Assembly: GCA_045616125.1 (NCBI GenBank)
Contig: JAZLGC010000105.1
Coordinates: 1 to 42,500 of the forward strand
DNA length: 42,500 bases
Source of the DNA: Treponema_I sp045616125
Lineage (GTDB): Bacteria > Spirochaetota > Spirochaetia > Treponematales > Treponemataceae
Reading direction: 5' to 3'
Under the pieces are notes generated by a model. The model had not been told where the DNA came from. It saw only the letters and a program-made list of their open reading frames with translations, and did not search any database. The position numbers were made by a program, and so were the translations under genes. Below, one piece after another: positions 1 through 7,661 of this stretch. Numbering within the stretch: the stretch's first letter is position 1; each line of letters opens with the position of its first letter.

Positions 1-205
1 TATTATCTGTATTTAAGCGAATATTTAGTGAAAGATGGAATAGCGAATTATAAATTAATATTTTGAAATTTATCTATGACTGTACTTTGAGTTATGTTTA
101 TGTTGTTGATAACTTCTGAGCATTTAGGCTATGAACGAAAGATGGAAAATTCAATATTAGTGCAGTCCTAAAGTACCTAAAATTTATTCAAGCAGCAGCT
201 TTGAT
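1..205. other. AT-rich intergenic sequence, no gene recognised
   Basis: I see no open frame with a ribosome-binding site, no tRNA-like fold and no terminator here. The stretch is more AT-rich than the genes to its right and ends where the probable left end of an IS256-type element begins. It may be the decayed end of a gene lying to the left of the window. Confidence 0.4.
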
Positions 206-230
206 GACCCTGTAAAAAAACTGTGTAAAT
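206..230 (+). repeat. Probable left terminal inverted repeat of an IS256-type element
   Basis: The sequence starting GACCCTGTAAAAAAACTGTG resembles the terminal repeats I remember for IS256-family elements. It lies about 60 bp before a decayed transposase reading frame of the same family, which is the expected spacing. No right-end partner is visible before rfbB, so the element appears truncated. The assignment is from memory of the family, not from a search. Confidence 0.45.
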
Positions 231-264
231 GGCTGACAAAATGATACTCTATAGGAGGAGTACG

Positions 265-640
265 ATGTTGGCCAAGAAGAAAAAGATGTCATCGACCTGA
301 TGCTGGATCAGATTGATTTTCATGGAATGACAACAGAAGAACTGTCAGGAGAGAACGGCTTGTTAAAACAGCTGACAAGCCGTTTTTACTCAAGGGTGTA
401 ACTGCCGATGATAAACTTCCGGAAATTTCTCAGCGGCATTAACAGCGTCATCTGCAGCAGGTATATGGCGTTGAAGTCTCTGCAGAAACAATCTCAAATA
501 TTACCGACGCCGTCATGGCTGACGTAAGGGAATAGCAGCCACGTCCGCTTGAAAAGTCATATCCCATTCTGTTTCTTGATGCACTGCGTGTAAATTCCAG
601 ACAGGACGGAAAGAATGTCAATAATGAACGCTACCTGAAT
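265..640 (+). pseudogene. IS256 (mutator)-family transposase remnant
   Basis: A GGAGGAG ribosome site precedes an ATG at 265 that runs out of frame after ten codons. The homologous frame starts near 261 and reads DVIDLMLDQIDFHGMTTEEL then GENGLLKQLTSRF, ending at a stop near 400. A second frame from 416 reads QQVYGVEVSAETISNITDAV and RPLEKSYPILFLDALRVNSR, with in-frame stops near 440 and at 533. These segments match, in order, the N-terminal part of IS256-type transposases up to the first catalytic Asp (LDALRV). The rest of the DDE domain is gone. With at least one frameshift and two stops it cannot make transposase. From 536 the remnant frame stays open and is in the same frame as the rfbB ATG at 653, so the scar directly abuts that gene and probably supplies its leader. 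Confidence 0.85.
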
Positions 641-652
641 AGGAGAATAACT

Positions 653-1846
653 ATGGCTAGAACATTACATAACATCTTAATCACTGGTGGAGCAGGTTTC
701 ATCGGGTGTAACTTCATCCACTACCTGTTTGGTCTGAGTAACAGCGGCACCGACCTGTTTGGCGATGCAAACTTTACCGGTAACGTAGTAAACGTAGACT
801 GCCTTACCTATGCCGGTAACCTGGAAAGCCTGAAAGACGTTGAAGAAAAATATGGCAGTGGAATCCTGAATCAAGCTCAGGATGACAAGGGGGCAAGTCA
901 TGCTGAACTTGATTCAGCATCTAAAAAACAACGGTATTTCTTTGAAAAAGTTGATATCTGTGACCGTGCAGAAATTGAGCGCATCTTCAAACAGTACGAT
1001 ATTGATACCGTTATCCACTTTGCTGCAGAAAGTCATGTAGACCGCTCAATTCTTGGGCCTGAAGCCTTTATCAAAACCAATGTTATGGGAACCTACACCC
1101 TGCTTGACGTTGCCCGTAAATACTGGAACGTATCTCTTGATAATCCGCGTGATGACGTTCTGTTCCATCATATTTCAACTGACGAAGTATACGGCTCCCT
1201 GGGGGAAACCGGGTACTTCCTGGAAACAACTCCATATGACCCACGCAGCCCCTATTCTTCCTCCAAGGCATCGTCTGACCACATCGTCATGGCCTACTAC
1301 CACACCTATGGGCTGCCAATCACTCTTTCAAACTGTACCAACAACTATGGCCCCTTCCAGTTCCCCGAAAAACTGCTGCCGTTAATGATCAGCAACATTA
1401 AAGACGACAAGAACCTGCCGGTATACGGAAAAGGCGATAACATCCGCGACTGGATTTATGTAGAAGACCATAACCGCGGGGTTTGGGAAATAGTAAATAA
1501 ATCTCCTGCCGGCGAAAAATGGAATCTTGGTGGCGAAGACGAACGGCAGAATATCAAACTGCTGGACGAAGTTATCGATTTAACCGCAAAAGAAATCGGC
1601 AAGGATGCAGAAGAAGTACGCAAAACCATTACCTACGTAAAAGACCGTCCTGGCCACGATAAGCGCTATGCCATTGACTGCACCAAGGCTAAGACCCGGC
1701 TTGGCTGGGAACGCAAGATGACCTTTGAACAGGGCCTCCTTGCCACTATCCGCTGGTACCTGAACCACGGTGAGTGGATTGCAAATATTCAGTCTGGTGC
1801 TTACAAAGACTGGATTGAAAAGAACTACAAAGAGCAAGGGCGGTAG
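653..1846 (+). CDS. rfbB: dTDP-glucose 4,6-dehydratase
   Basis: This enzyme converts dTDP-glucose to dTDP-4-keto-6-deoxyglucose for deoxysugar (for example rhamnose) synthesis in the cytoplasm. It is a short-chain dehydrogenase/reductase: the NAD-binding motif TGGAGFIG lies near residues 11-18, HFAAESHVDRS follows, the catalytic Thr-Asp-Glu is in STDEVYG, the YxxxK pair is in PYSSSK, and NCTNNYGPFQFPEKLLPLMI and the RPGHDKRYAID segment are both present. At 397 aa it exceeds the usual 330-360. About 24 extra residues (roughly 68-91) sit between the second beta strand region and DICDR and are encoded by an inserted palindromic repeat (861-921). The start at 653 has AGGAGA six bases upstream. 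No other deoxysugar gene is adjacent, so the pathway must be completed elsewhere. The upstream IS remnant may have replaced its original promoter. Confidence 0.95.
   Translation: MARTLHNILITGGAGFIGCNFIHYLFGLSNSGTDLFGDANFTGNVVNVDCLTYAGNLESLKDVEEKYGSGILNQAQDDKGASHAELDSASKKQRYFFEKVDICDRAEIERIFKQYDIDTVIHFAAESHVDRSILGPEAFIKTNVMGTYTLLDVARKYWNVSLDNPRDDVLFHHISTDEVYGSLGETGYFLETTPYDPRSPYSSSKASSDHIVMAYYHTYGLPITLSNCTNNYGPFQFPEKLLPLMISNIKDDKNLPVYGKGDNIRDWIYVEDHNRGVWEIVNKSPAGEKWNLGGEDERQNIKLLDEVIDLTAKEIGKDAEEVRKTITYVKDRPGHDKRYAIDCTKAKTRLGWERKMTFEQGLLATIRWYLNHGEWIANIQSGAYKDWIEKNYKEQGR
861..921. repeat. Palindromic repeat inserted in frame inside rfbB
   Basis: Two arms face each other: 861-886 (core CCTGAATCAAGCTCAGGATG) and 897-921 (core CATGCTGAACTTGATTCAGC). 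Each arm is close to the reverse complement of the other and is itself a short palindrome. The right arm closely matches the repeat at 11437-11463 before the purF-like gene. The insertion keeps the frame, adding residues such as NQAQDDKGASHAELDSAS. Confidence 0.8.
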
Positions 1847-1851
1847 AATAG

Positions 1852-2013
1852 CGGAGGCTTCGATAAGAAAACCAGGGACACTTCGACAGGCTCAGTGGCC
1901 CTGGTTTTTGTAGGATCCCTGATTCGCAACACAGGATCTCCTGATTCGCAACGCAGGCTCCCCTTAGCTTGTCGAAGGGTCCGGAGTTTCGTAGCGGCTT
2001 GTCGAAGGGTCCA
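1852..2013. repeat. Cluster of short palindromic (REP-like) repeats
   Basis: The cluster contains CTTCGACAGGCTCAGTGG, two units of CCTGATTCGCAAC..CAGG, and two units of GGCTTGTCGAAGGGTCC. The segment 1911-2013 is closely repeated at 3691-3790, so the gene between them is bracketed by direct repeats. The strong dyads may also terminate transcription after rfbB; CCAGGG near 1871 can pair with CCCTGG near 1899, followed by TTTTTG. Confidence 0.8.
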
Positions 2014-2087
2014 AATCTGCATTCGGGATAGTAATACCAGCGTTGTTATGCTAAACTTAATGCAACTTCTCGATATAAGGAACCTTA

Positions 2088-3686
2088 ATGGGAATTTACG
2101 TAAATCCGGATAATGCAAATTTTAAGGAAACAGCAGATTCCGGTTCATACGTTGATAAGACATTGTTGTTGGATATCCTTAACCAGCGGGTTGGGCAACC
2201 TGATGAGAAATTTATCTGCTTAAGCCGTCCCCGCCGGTTTGGAAAAACCATTGCTGGTAATATGGTGGCTGCCTATTACTCCAAAGGTGCAGATTCCAAA
2301 GCGTTATTTTCACGCTTTAAGATTTCTCAAACTGCTTTATTTGGTACCTACTTAAATGCCCTTAATGTTATCAAAATAGATTTAAACGGAGCCTATGCTT
2401 CCTGTAAGGCAGTTCCGGATGCAGACGTAACAGCTTCAACCGTTATTTCGTATCTTACTACTGCCATTTGTAAAGAATTCAGACAGGAATTTCCTGCAGT
2501 CATTTTTTCTGACGGAATATCTGTGGCAGATGCATTACTTGCTGTATTTCGTAGTTCCGGCGTGCCTTTTGTCATCATTATTGATGAATATGACGTGTTA
2601 CTTCGCGAGCAGGTTCCTGATACCGAATTCCAATCATATCTCGGTTTTCTCAATTCTCTTTTTAAAAATGAATCTCTTCGTCCGGCCATCGCTTTGGCGT
2701 ACCTGACTGGAATTCTCCCCGTCATTCGGGATAAAGTGCAGTCTAAACTCAACACGTTTGATGAAATTACCATTCTTCGGCCGGGACCTTTTGCTGAATA
2801 CACCGGTTTTACTGATGCAGAAGTAAAAAGGTTGTGTGCTGCCTATAAGTGCGATTTTGATGAATGTAAAAGCTGGTATAATGGGTACCGCTTAAAGAAT
2901 TTTGATATATATAACCCGCAGGCTGTTATTAAGGCCGTAAAATCCGGTGAGTTTGCTTCGTACTGGAGTGCAACTTCTACCTACGAGGTTATTTCTGACA
3001 AAATCAAAATGAATTTTGACGGCATTCAGGATGATGTTGTTTCGATGCTGTCTGGTAACAAAGTTAGTGTAAATACGGGAACCTATAAGAACACCATGAA
3101 TGACTTTCATTCTAAAAACGATGTTTTTACATTCCTGATTCATCTTGGGTATCTGGCTTATGATGCTGACGAAAAAAAATGCTACATACCTAATCGCGAG
3201 ATTCATGAAGAATGGCAGAATGCAATAGCTATTAATGCTGATTATGCAGAAACAAACAAGATTATTGCAGATTCACAAAGGCTGTTGCAAAGTACTATCT
3301 GTGGTGATGAAGAGGCTGTTGCCAAGGCGTTGGATATCAGCCATATGCATGTTGCTTCAAACCGCAGCTACAATAATGAATATAGCCTGCAGTCTGCAAT
3401 TTATCTGGCGTACATAGCAGCATTAAATAGCTTTACTATTGTTAAAGAAATGACAACCGGTAAAGGTTTTGCTGATATTGTGTATATCCCCTTTAAGCAA
3501 AATCTTCCTGCTATGATAATTGAACTTAAGCACAATAAATCTGCAGAAACGGCGTTGAACCAGATTAAGGAAAAAATGTATTTTGATTCGCTGTCTCAGT
3601 ATTCTGGAAATATACTGTTTGTTGGCATAAATTATGATGAGGTATCAAAGGTTCATCAATGTACCATTAAAAAACTGGTAAAATAG
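2088..3686 (+). CDS. AAA-ATPase-like protein with C-terminal PD-(D/E)XK nuclease-like domain
   Basis: The N-terminal half matches the AAA-ATPase_like family: FKETADSGSYVDKTLLLD, the phosphate-binding loop SRPRRFGKT (about residues 45-53), and a Walker-B-like FVIIIDEYDVLL near residue 165. The C-terminal part has the nuclease-like signature FADIVYIP...MIIELKHNKS near residues 460-485, i.e. Asp then Glu-x-Lys. The 532-aa length and domain order fit a family that is expanded in gut Bacteroidetes and treponemes. Its function is not established; defence or mobile-element roles are often suggested. The start at 2088 has AAGGAA upstream. The gene stands alone between two copies of a repeat cluster (1911-2013 and 3691-3790), which suggests it arrived or can be lost as a cassette. 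Confidence 0.85.
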   Translation: MGIYVNPDNANFKETADSGSYVDKTLLLDILNQRVGQPDEKFICLSRPRRFGKTIAGNMVAAYYSKGADSKALFSRFKISQTALFGTYLNALNVIKIDLNGAYASCKAVPDADVTASTVISYLTTAICKEFRQEFPAVIFSDGISVADALLAVFRSSGVPFVIIIDEYDVLLREQVPDTEFQSYLGFLNSLFKNESLRPAIALAYLTGILPVIRDKVQSKLNTFDEITILRPGPFAEYTGFTDAEVKRLCAAYKCDFDECKSWYNGYRLKNFDIYNPQAVIKAVKSGEFASYWSATSTYEVISDKIKMNFDGIQDDVVSMLSGNKVSVNTGTYKNTMNDFHSKNDVFTFLIHLGYLAYDADEKKCYIPNREIHEEWQNAIAINADYAETNKIIADSQRLLQSTICGDEEAVAKALDISHMHVASNRSYNNEYSLQSAIYLAYIAALNSFTIVKEMTTGKGFADIVYIPFKQNLPAMIIELKHNKSAETALNQIKEKMYFDSLSQYSGNILFVGINYDEVSKVHQCTIKKLVK

Positions 3687-3690
3687 CAAA

Positions 3691-3790
3691 AGATCTCCTG
3701 ATTCGCAACTCAGGATCCCTGATTCGCAACTCAGGATCCCTGAGCTTGTCGAAGGGGCCGGAGTTTCACAGCGGCTTGTCGAAGGGGTCT
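3691..3790. repeat. Second copy of the REP-like cluster, direct orientation
   Basis: Two tandem units of ATCCCTGATTCGCAACTCAG are followed by CTGAGCTTGTCGAAGGGG, CCGGAGTTTCACAGC and GGCTTGTCGAAGGGG. Order and orientation are the same as at 1911-2013. A long in-frame extension of the next gene could be read through this cluster, but its translation is repeat-derived and I do not regard it as coding. Confidence 0.8.
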
Positions 3791-3798
3791 CCCCTCAA

Positions 3799-3827
3799 TT
3801 GTCATAAACCTTTTATTCTCGTATACT
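3799..3827 (+). promoter_or_regulatory. Sigma70-type promoter of the Wzz-like gene
   Basis: TTGTCA (3799-3804), a 17-bp spacer and TATACT (3822-3827) each match five of six consensus bases. The ATG at 3836 is only 8 nt after the -10 box, so the transcript would be leaderless or nearly so. The promoter begins immediately after the repeat cluster. Confidence 0.65.
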
Positions 3828-3835
3828 TACAAACT

Positions 3836-4747
3836 ATGAATGAAGAACTTACTAACAACTCTGTAGATGAAGAAATCTCATTAATCGATTTACTTGCGGT
3901 GCTTATCCGGTACCGCAAAATGATTGTCTGGGGAACGGTTGCTGTTGCAGTTTGTGCTTTCAGCTGGCTGTTTCTTATTCCAAAAGTTATTCCTTCCAGG
4001 GCTTCTTCTGCAGTAGAAATTTCGTATTATATTCATCAGTCAGAACCTCCGGCACTGTGGTATCAGCAGAATCCTACTACTACTACTACTACTGGCGGCC
4101 TTTTGAGTAATGCCATTTCGTATCTGAACGACCCTCTGGTTCTTATCAAAAAAAACAAGCAGATAAACATTCTGTTCAATGAACAATTGCTGGCAACTAT
4201 GTCAGAACGCAACTATTCAGCCGCTGTTATGAGTCAGATTCATGATGGTGTAATTAAAGCAATTAAGGGTGCACAATCAAATACCATTGAATATAAATTC
4301 AAAATTGATGAAGGTAATCGTGAGTTGCTTAACCAGTTTGTTCATGGGCTTATTGAAGACTTAAATACGCAGTATAACGACCAGTTTTACCTGCAGCTTG
4401 ATTCACTGTACGAAAAAAATCTTGCAGTTTATAACCAGATGAACAACATGGATTCCACTTTGGTATCGCCAGAAGCTTTGGCTGCTGTTACTCAGAATTT
4501 AAGTGATATTACACTGGCTCGGTCTGCTAAAACTAATTTCTTTACTGTTGATGAATCTATTATCGAGCTGAATGTTGCTAAAGGCCGTGCAAAAACCTTT
4601 ATTATTGTTGTTTTTGCTGCGTTCTTTGTGCTTATTTTTGCTGCTTTCCTGCTGAACGCTATTGCCAGTATCAAAGCCGACCCTGAAGCAAGCAGTAAAA
4701 TTGCTGCTGCATGGAACGCCGGTAAAGGTAAAAAAGCTGCAAAGTGA
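3836..4747 (+). CDS. Wzz/chain-length-determinant-like membrane protein
   Basis: The topology is typical of a polysaccharide co-polymerase: a short cytoplasmic start (EEISLIDLLAVLIRYRKMIV), TM1 near residues 33-52, a periplasmic middle of about 200 residues and TM2 near residues 244-268 (TFIIVVFAAFFVLIFAAFLL). It ends in a Lys/Ala-rich cytoplasmic tail. The family sets polysaccharide chain length or organises export; which polymer is involved is unknown. A run of six ACT codons (about 4077-4094) encodes TTTTTT and could vary in length without changing frame. I chose ATG 3836 because everything upstream in the frame is repeat sequence and a promoter ends 8 nt before it. There is no Shine-Dalgarno site. 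The last codons overlap the GTG of the next gene (GTGA). Confidence 0.7.
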   Translation: MNEELTNNSVDEEISLIDLLAVLIRYRKMIVWGTVAVAVCAFSWLFLIPKVIPSRASSAVEISYYIHQSEPPALWYQQNPTTTTTTGGLLSNAISYLNDPLVLIKKNKQINILFNEQLLATMSERNYSAAVMSQIHDGVIKAIKGAQSNTIEYKFKIDEGNRELLNQFVHGLIEDLNTQYNDQFYLQLDSLYEKNLAVYNQMNNMDSTLVSPEALAAVTQNLSDITLARSAKTNFFTVDESIIELNVAKGRAKTFIIVVFAAFFVLIFAAFLLNAIASIKADPEASSKIAAAWNAGKGKKAAK

Positions 4748-6180
4748 TTTTTTATCTTGCGTTAAAAAACATTCTTAGCCGCAAAAGCAGTATTGTAATT
4801 ATCATCTTTATTGCTTTTGCCCTTACTCTTATGACGGTTATCAACTCGGTGTTTGAATCTACTGAACACGGGGTTGAAACCGTTTACACCAACAGCTTTA
4901 CCGGTGACCTTGTTATCCGTCCTAAAAATAACGTGCCGTTAAGCCTTTTTGGCGATGAAACTCCGGTAACCGGTGAACTAACTGCCATAGAAACCCTAAT
5001 TCCGTACTCCGACATTAAAAACCATCTGTTGTCACTTCCTCAGACACAGTCAGTGGTTCCGCAGGTTTCCTGTGCAACAGCCATGGAAGTAAACGGTCGC
5101 CGTACAGCCACCTACGTTTTTGGTGTTCCTGGAACAAGCTACGTTACTGCAATGCCCAGCATTCAGATTGTAGAAGGAGAACCCTATGCAGATTCTGAAC
5201 GCGGTGTCATGCTCAGTTCCGGCGGTGCTGCCCGCATCGGTGCAAAAATCGGTGATACCGTGCAGTTTATTGTGCAGGATGGTCTTTCTTTTAGAATTCG
5301 GGCTGCAACATTAACTGCTATTTATGATTACGCAGTAAAAAATGCCATTTTGGACCGTATTGCGCTGGCAGATGCCTATACTGTCAGGTCGTTGCTGAAC
5401 CTTACCGATACCGCTTCTGAAGATACCTATGCTATTGCAGAAGAAAAAACAGACCTTTTAGACTCAGATTTTGATATAGAAGATCTTTTTGGCAGTGCCT
5501 TTGATACTGACGAGTTTATTCTTGAAGACTCCTTTGTAGAATCTGTGGACCAGGACTCGGTTACTGAACAGATTATTGATCCTGCTGCCAGTTCCACTTG
5601 GAATTATCTTATTGTGCGTCTTGCTCCCGGAACAGCGGCAGATTCTGTCATTCGTTCATTAAACCGCACCTTCAGGAAAAACGGCTGGCCCGTAGAAGCC
5701 ATGAACTGGCGTAATGCTGCCGGTAGTACCGCTTTATACCTGTACTGGATGCGCCTTATCTTTAATGTTGGTGTTCTGGTAGTTCTGGCCGCTGGCTTTA
5801 TTATCATAAACAATACGCTGGTAGTCAGTGTTTTAAACCGTACTCAGGAAATTGGTACTCTGCGTGCCCAGGGGGCAAGCCGCCGGTTTATTACATTGCA
5901 GTGTATGATAGAAACCTTTTTACTGACCCTTACCGCAGGTATTATTGCCTGTATTCTGGGATATTTTGCCAGCAACTGGGTTAGTGGCATGAATATTACC
6001 TTTTCCAATGCCTTTTTAAAGCAGCTTTTTGGCTCAGATACCCTACAGTTTGCAACTTCTGTAAAAACCATGGGGCAGACCTTGGCTTTAAGTTTGTTAC
6101 TGGGTATTGTGGGTTGGATGTATCCGGTACGTGCTGCACTAAAAATTACCCCGGTTCAGGCCATGCAGGGGGCTAGCTGA
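4744..6180 (+). CDS. ABC transporter permease, FtsX/MacB type (first)
   Basis: This is a 478-aa permease of the FtsX/LolCE class. TM1 is near residues 12-34, followed by a large extracytoplasmic MacB-type domain (about 35-330). Three TMs lie near 335-360 (VGVLVVLAAGFIIINNTLVV), 385-410 and 447-470, with the cytoplasmic NRTQEIGTLRAQGASRRFI loop characteristic of the family. An acidic stretch (about residues 218-280, many Asp/Glu) inside the periplasmic domain is unusual. The GTG start overlaps the upstream stop by 4 bp and the gene overlaps the second permease by one base, so the genes are translationally coupled. With the second permease, the LolA-like carrier and the ATPase at 10604 it would move lipoprotein or lipid across the envelope; this is inference from the set of genes. 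Confidence 0.88.
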   Translation: MIFYLALKNILSRKSSIVIIIFIAFALTLMTVINSVFESTEHGVETVYTNSFTGDLVIRPKNNVPLSLFGDETPVTGELTAIETLIPYSDIKNHLLSLPQTQSVVPQVSCATAMEVNGRRTATYVFGVPGTSYVTAMPSIQIVEGEPYADSERGVMLSSGGAARIGAKIGDTVQFIVQDGLSFRIRAATLTAIYDYAVKNAILDRIALADAYTVRSLLNLTDTASEDTYAIAEEKTDLLDSDFDIEDLFGSAFDTDEFILEDSFVESVDQDSVTEQIIDPAASSTWNYLIVRLAPGTAADSVIRSLNRTFRKNGWPVEAMNWRNAAGSTALYLYWMRLIFNVGVLVVLAAGFIIINNTLVVSVLNRTQEIGTLRAQGASRRFITLQCMIETFLLTLTAGIIACILGYFASNWVSGMNITFSNAFLKQLFGSDTLQFATSVKTMGQTLALSLLLGIVGWMYPVRAALKITPVQAMQGAS

Positions 6181-7460
6181 TGGAATACGTAAAGATATCT
6201 GTTCGCTCACTGTTATTGCGCTGGCGTCAGTATTTTTCACTTTTTATGGTGTGTGCTGTTGGTACAGCGGTATCAATGTTCCTTATTTTTGCCGTTCAAG
6301 GCATGCTTGGTGCCCTGAATATGAAGGCAAAAATCTATTACGGCGGTGACTATCAGTTTTTTGGCGGCATATATTCTTCTGATTTTGGCAATGGTCAGGA
6401 CATGATTGATGCCATACGGCCGTATTTCCCTGATACTGCCATTATCAGTCAGCGCCTTGATTTTGATGCAGATAACAGTGCCTACTACTTTGAAGGCGTA
6501 GGAGTTCGGCAACGTGTTGTAAAAGGTATTGATTTTACTACCGAAGCTGAACTTTTTAAGCGGTTTAATTACGTTGCCGGCAGTGCTGCTGAAATGGCTG
6601 GAACCAATGGGGTTCTGTTAAGTGAGCCTATTGCAGAAATGCTTGAGTGTTCCGTTGGCGACGAAGTTACTTTCATGTTGAAGAACCTGTGGGGATATAC
6701 CAATACGGTTCCGCTGATTGTAAAGGGGATTTTTAAGGACAGCAGTCTTTTTGGTATGTATACCAGCTATCTTGATATTGATGTTCTTCGGAAAGCTCAG
6801 GGGTACGGCAGTACTTTTGCCAACCGTGTGTGTATCTTCTTTCCTGATGGCGAACCTACTGCTGCAGATACAGCCCGGTATCAGACTGTGCTTTCAGAAC
6901 ATTTTACCATGCATCCACAGGTAAAGGATAAGCGTGAATTCTACAATAAGCTGGGAACTTTTTCTGAACCAACCTATGCGTTGCTTACTTTAGGATCCAA
7001 CATGAACGACCTTGCTATCATCATTGAAGCCATGCGCGCCATTACGGCTCTGGTTATCGTGGTGCTTGTCATCATCATTGTTGTGGGTATTTCGTCTACG
7101 TACAAAGTCATCATCATGAAGCGCATCAACGAAATCGGTATTTATAAGTCAATCGGTATGAAGCGTGGTTCCATCTATACCCTTATCGGTTTTGAAACCC
7201 TGGCACTGCTCGCATCTGGTTGCGTAGCCGGAATTCTGTTAAGTCAGGTATTATGCGGCGTAATTCAGTTGTTTGACTTTACCGTTATCCCGGCTTTTGA
7301 CGTTTTTCTTACCAACGGCGTTCTTAAACCGATTATGAGTACTGGTGGCATGTTTGGTATTTGTGCCCTCGTCATCGTAACTACTTTAATAGCTGTTTTG
7401 TTTAGTGTACGTACTGCCGTTAAAAAAATGCCCAGCGAAGCCTTAGCCACAACGGCGTAA
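6180..7460 (+). CDS. ABC transporter permease, FtsX/MacB type (second)
   Basis: This is a 426-aa FtsX-class permease. TM1 is near residues 18-40, the periplasmic domain spans about 41-280, and further TMs lie near 285-310 (ITALVIVVLVIIIVVGISST), 340-362 and 383-405. The KRINEIGIYKSIGMKRGSIY loop follows the second TM. The ATG shares one base with the TGA of the first permease. Two unequal permeases plus one ATPase give a LolCDE-like heterodimer. A new promoter follows directly at 7472, so the operon probably pauses or ends here. Confidence 0.88.
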   Translation: MEYVKISVRSLLLRWRQYFSLFMVCAVGTAVSMFLIFAVQGMLGALNMKAKIYYGGDYQFFGGIYSSDFGNGQDMIDAIRPYFPDTAIISQRLDFDADNSAYYFEGVGVRQRVVKGIDFTTEAELFKRFNYVAGSAAEMAGTNGVLLSEPIAEMLECSVGDEVTFMLKNLWGYTNTVPLIVKGIFKDSSLFGMYTSYLDIDVLRKAQGYGSTFANRVCIFFPDGEPTAADTARYQTVLSEHFTMHPQVKDKREFYNKLGTFSEPTYALLTLGSNMNDLAIIIEAMRAITALVIVVLVIIIVVGISSTYKVIIMKRINEIGIYKSIGMKRGSIYTLIGFETLALLASGCVAGILLSQVLCGVIQLFDFTVIPAFDVFLTNGVLKPIMSTGGMFGICALVIVTTLIAVLFSVRTAVKKMPSEALATTA

Positions 7461-7471
7461 GGTAAGATATA

Positions 7472-7500
7472 TTGACAGAGCAAAAAACTCAAAATAATAT
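7472..7500 (+). promoter_or_regulatory. Strong promoter driving the small protein and GNAT gene
   Basis: A perfect TTGACA (7472-7477), a 17-bp spacer and TAATAT (7495-7500) lie just before an AGGAGG ribosome site (7509-7514). This gives the two-gene islet independent expression inside the export locus. Confidence 0.65.
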
Positions 7501-7520
7501 TACGGCATAGGAGGCATGAT

Positions 7521-7661
7521 ATGGAAGGACAGAAGAAAGTATTGGTAAATGGCCCTTTGGCTCGTCAGATTTATGACAGAATCATGTCATCCGGTGTAAA
7601 GAAATCACCTGTTTCATCTGGCAATAAAGTTTCTGCTAAGAAACCTGCAGCTGTAAAATGA
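7521..7661 (+). CDS. 46-aa basic protein of unknown function, overlapping a GNAT gene
   Basis: The frame reads MEGQKKVLVNGPLARQIYDR, then IMSSGVKKSPVSS and a Lys/Ala/Ser-rich tail ending AAVK. The ATG is seven bases after a perfect AGGAGG, which strongly supports translation. Its stop overlaps the next ATG (ATGA). The N-terminal half could form a short helix (PLARQIYDRIMSSG) and the tail is very basic. I do not recognise the family. The layout (short upstream protein, strong promoter, 4-bp overlap with an acetyltransferase) is what type II toxin-antitoxin modules with GNAT toxins look like, but there is no clear ribbon-helix-helix motif. A ribosomal or nucleic-acid-binding role is equally possible. 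Confidence 0.65.
   Translation: MEGQKKVLVNGPLARQIYDRIMSSGVKKSPVSSGNKVSAKKPAAVK

Noticed and set aside
1825..2118. Open frames on both strands across the repeat cluster after rfbB
   Set aside because: The translations are entirely repeat-derived with no ribosome sites.
3746..3835. Upstream extension of the Wzz-like gene to an ATG at 3746
   Set aside because: The extra 30 codons are repeat-cluster sequence, and a good promoter ends 8 nt before ATG 3836.
4077..4094. ACT microsatellite as a phase-variation switch
   Set aside because: Changes in a three-base repeat keep the frame, so it could vary the Thr run but not switch the gene off.
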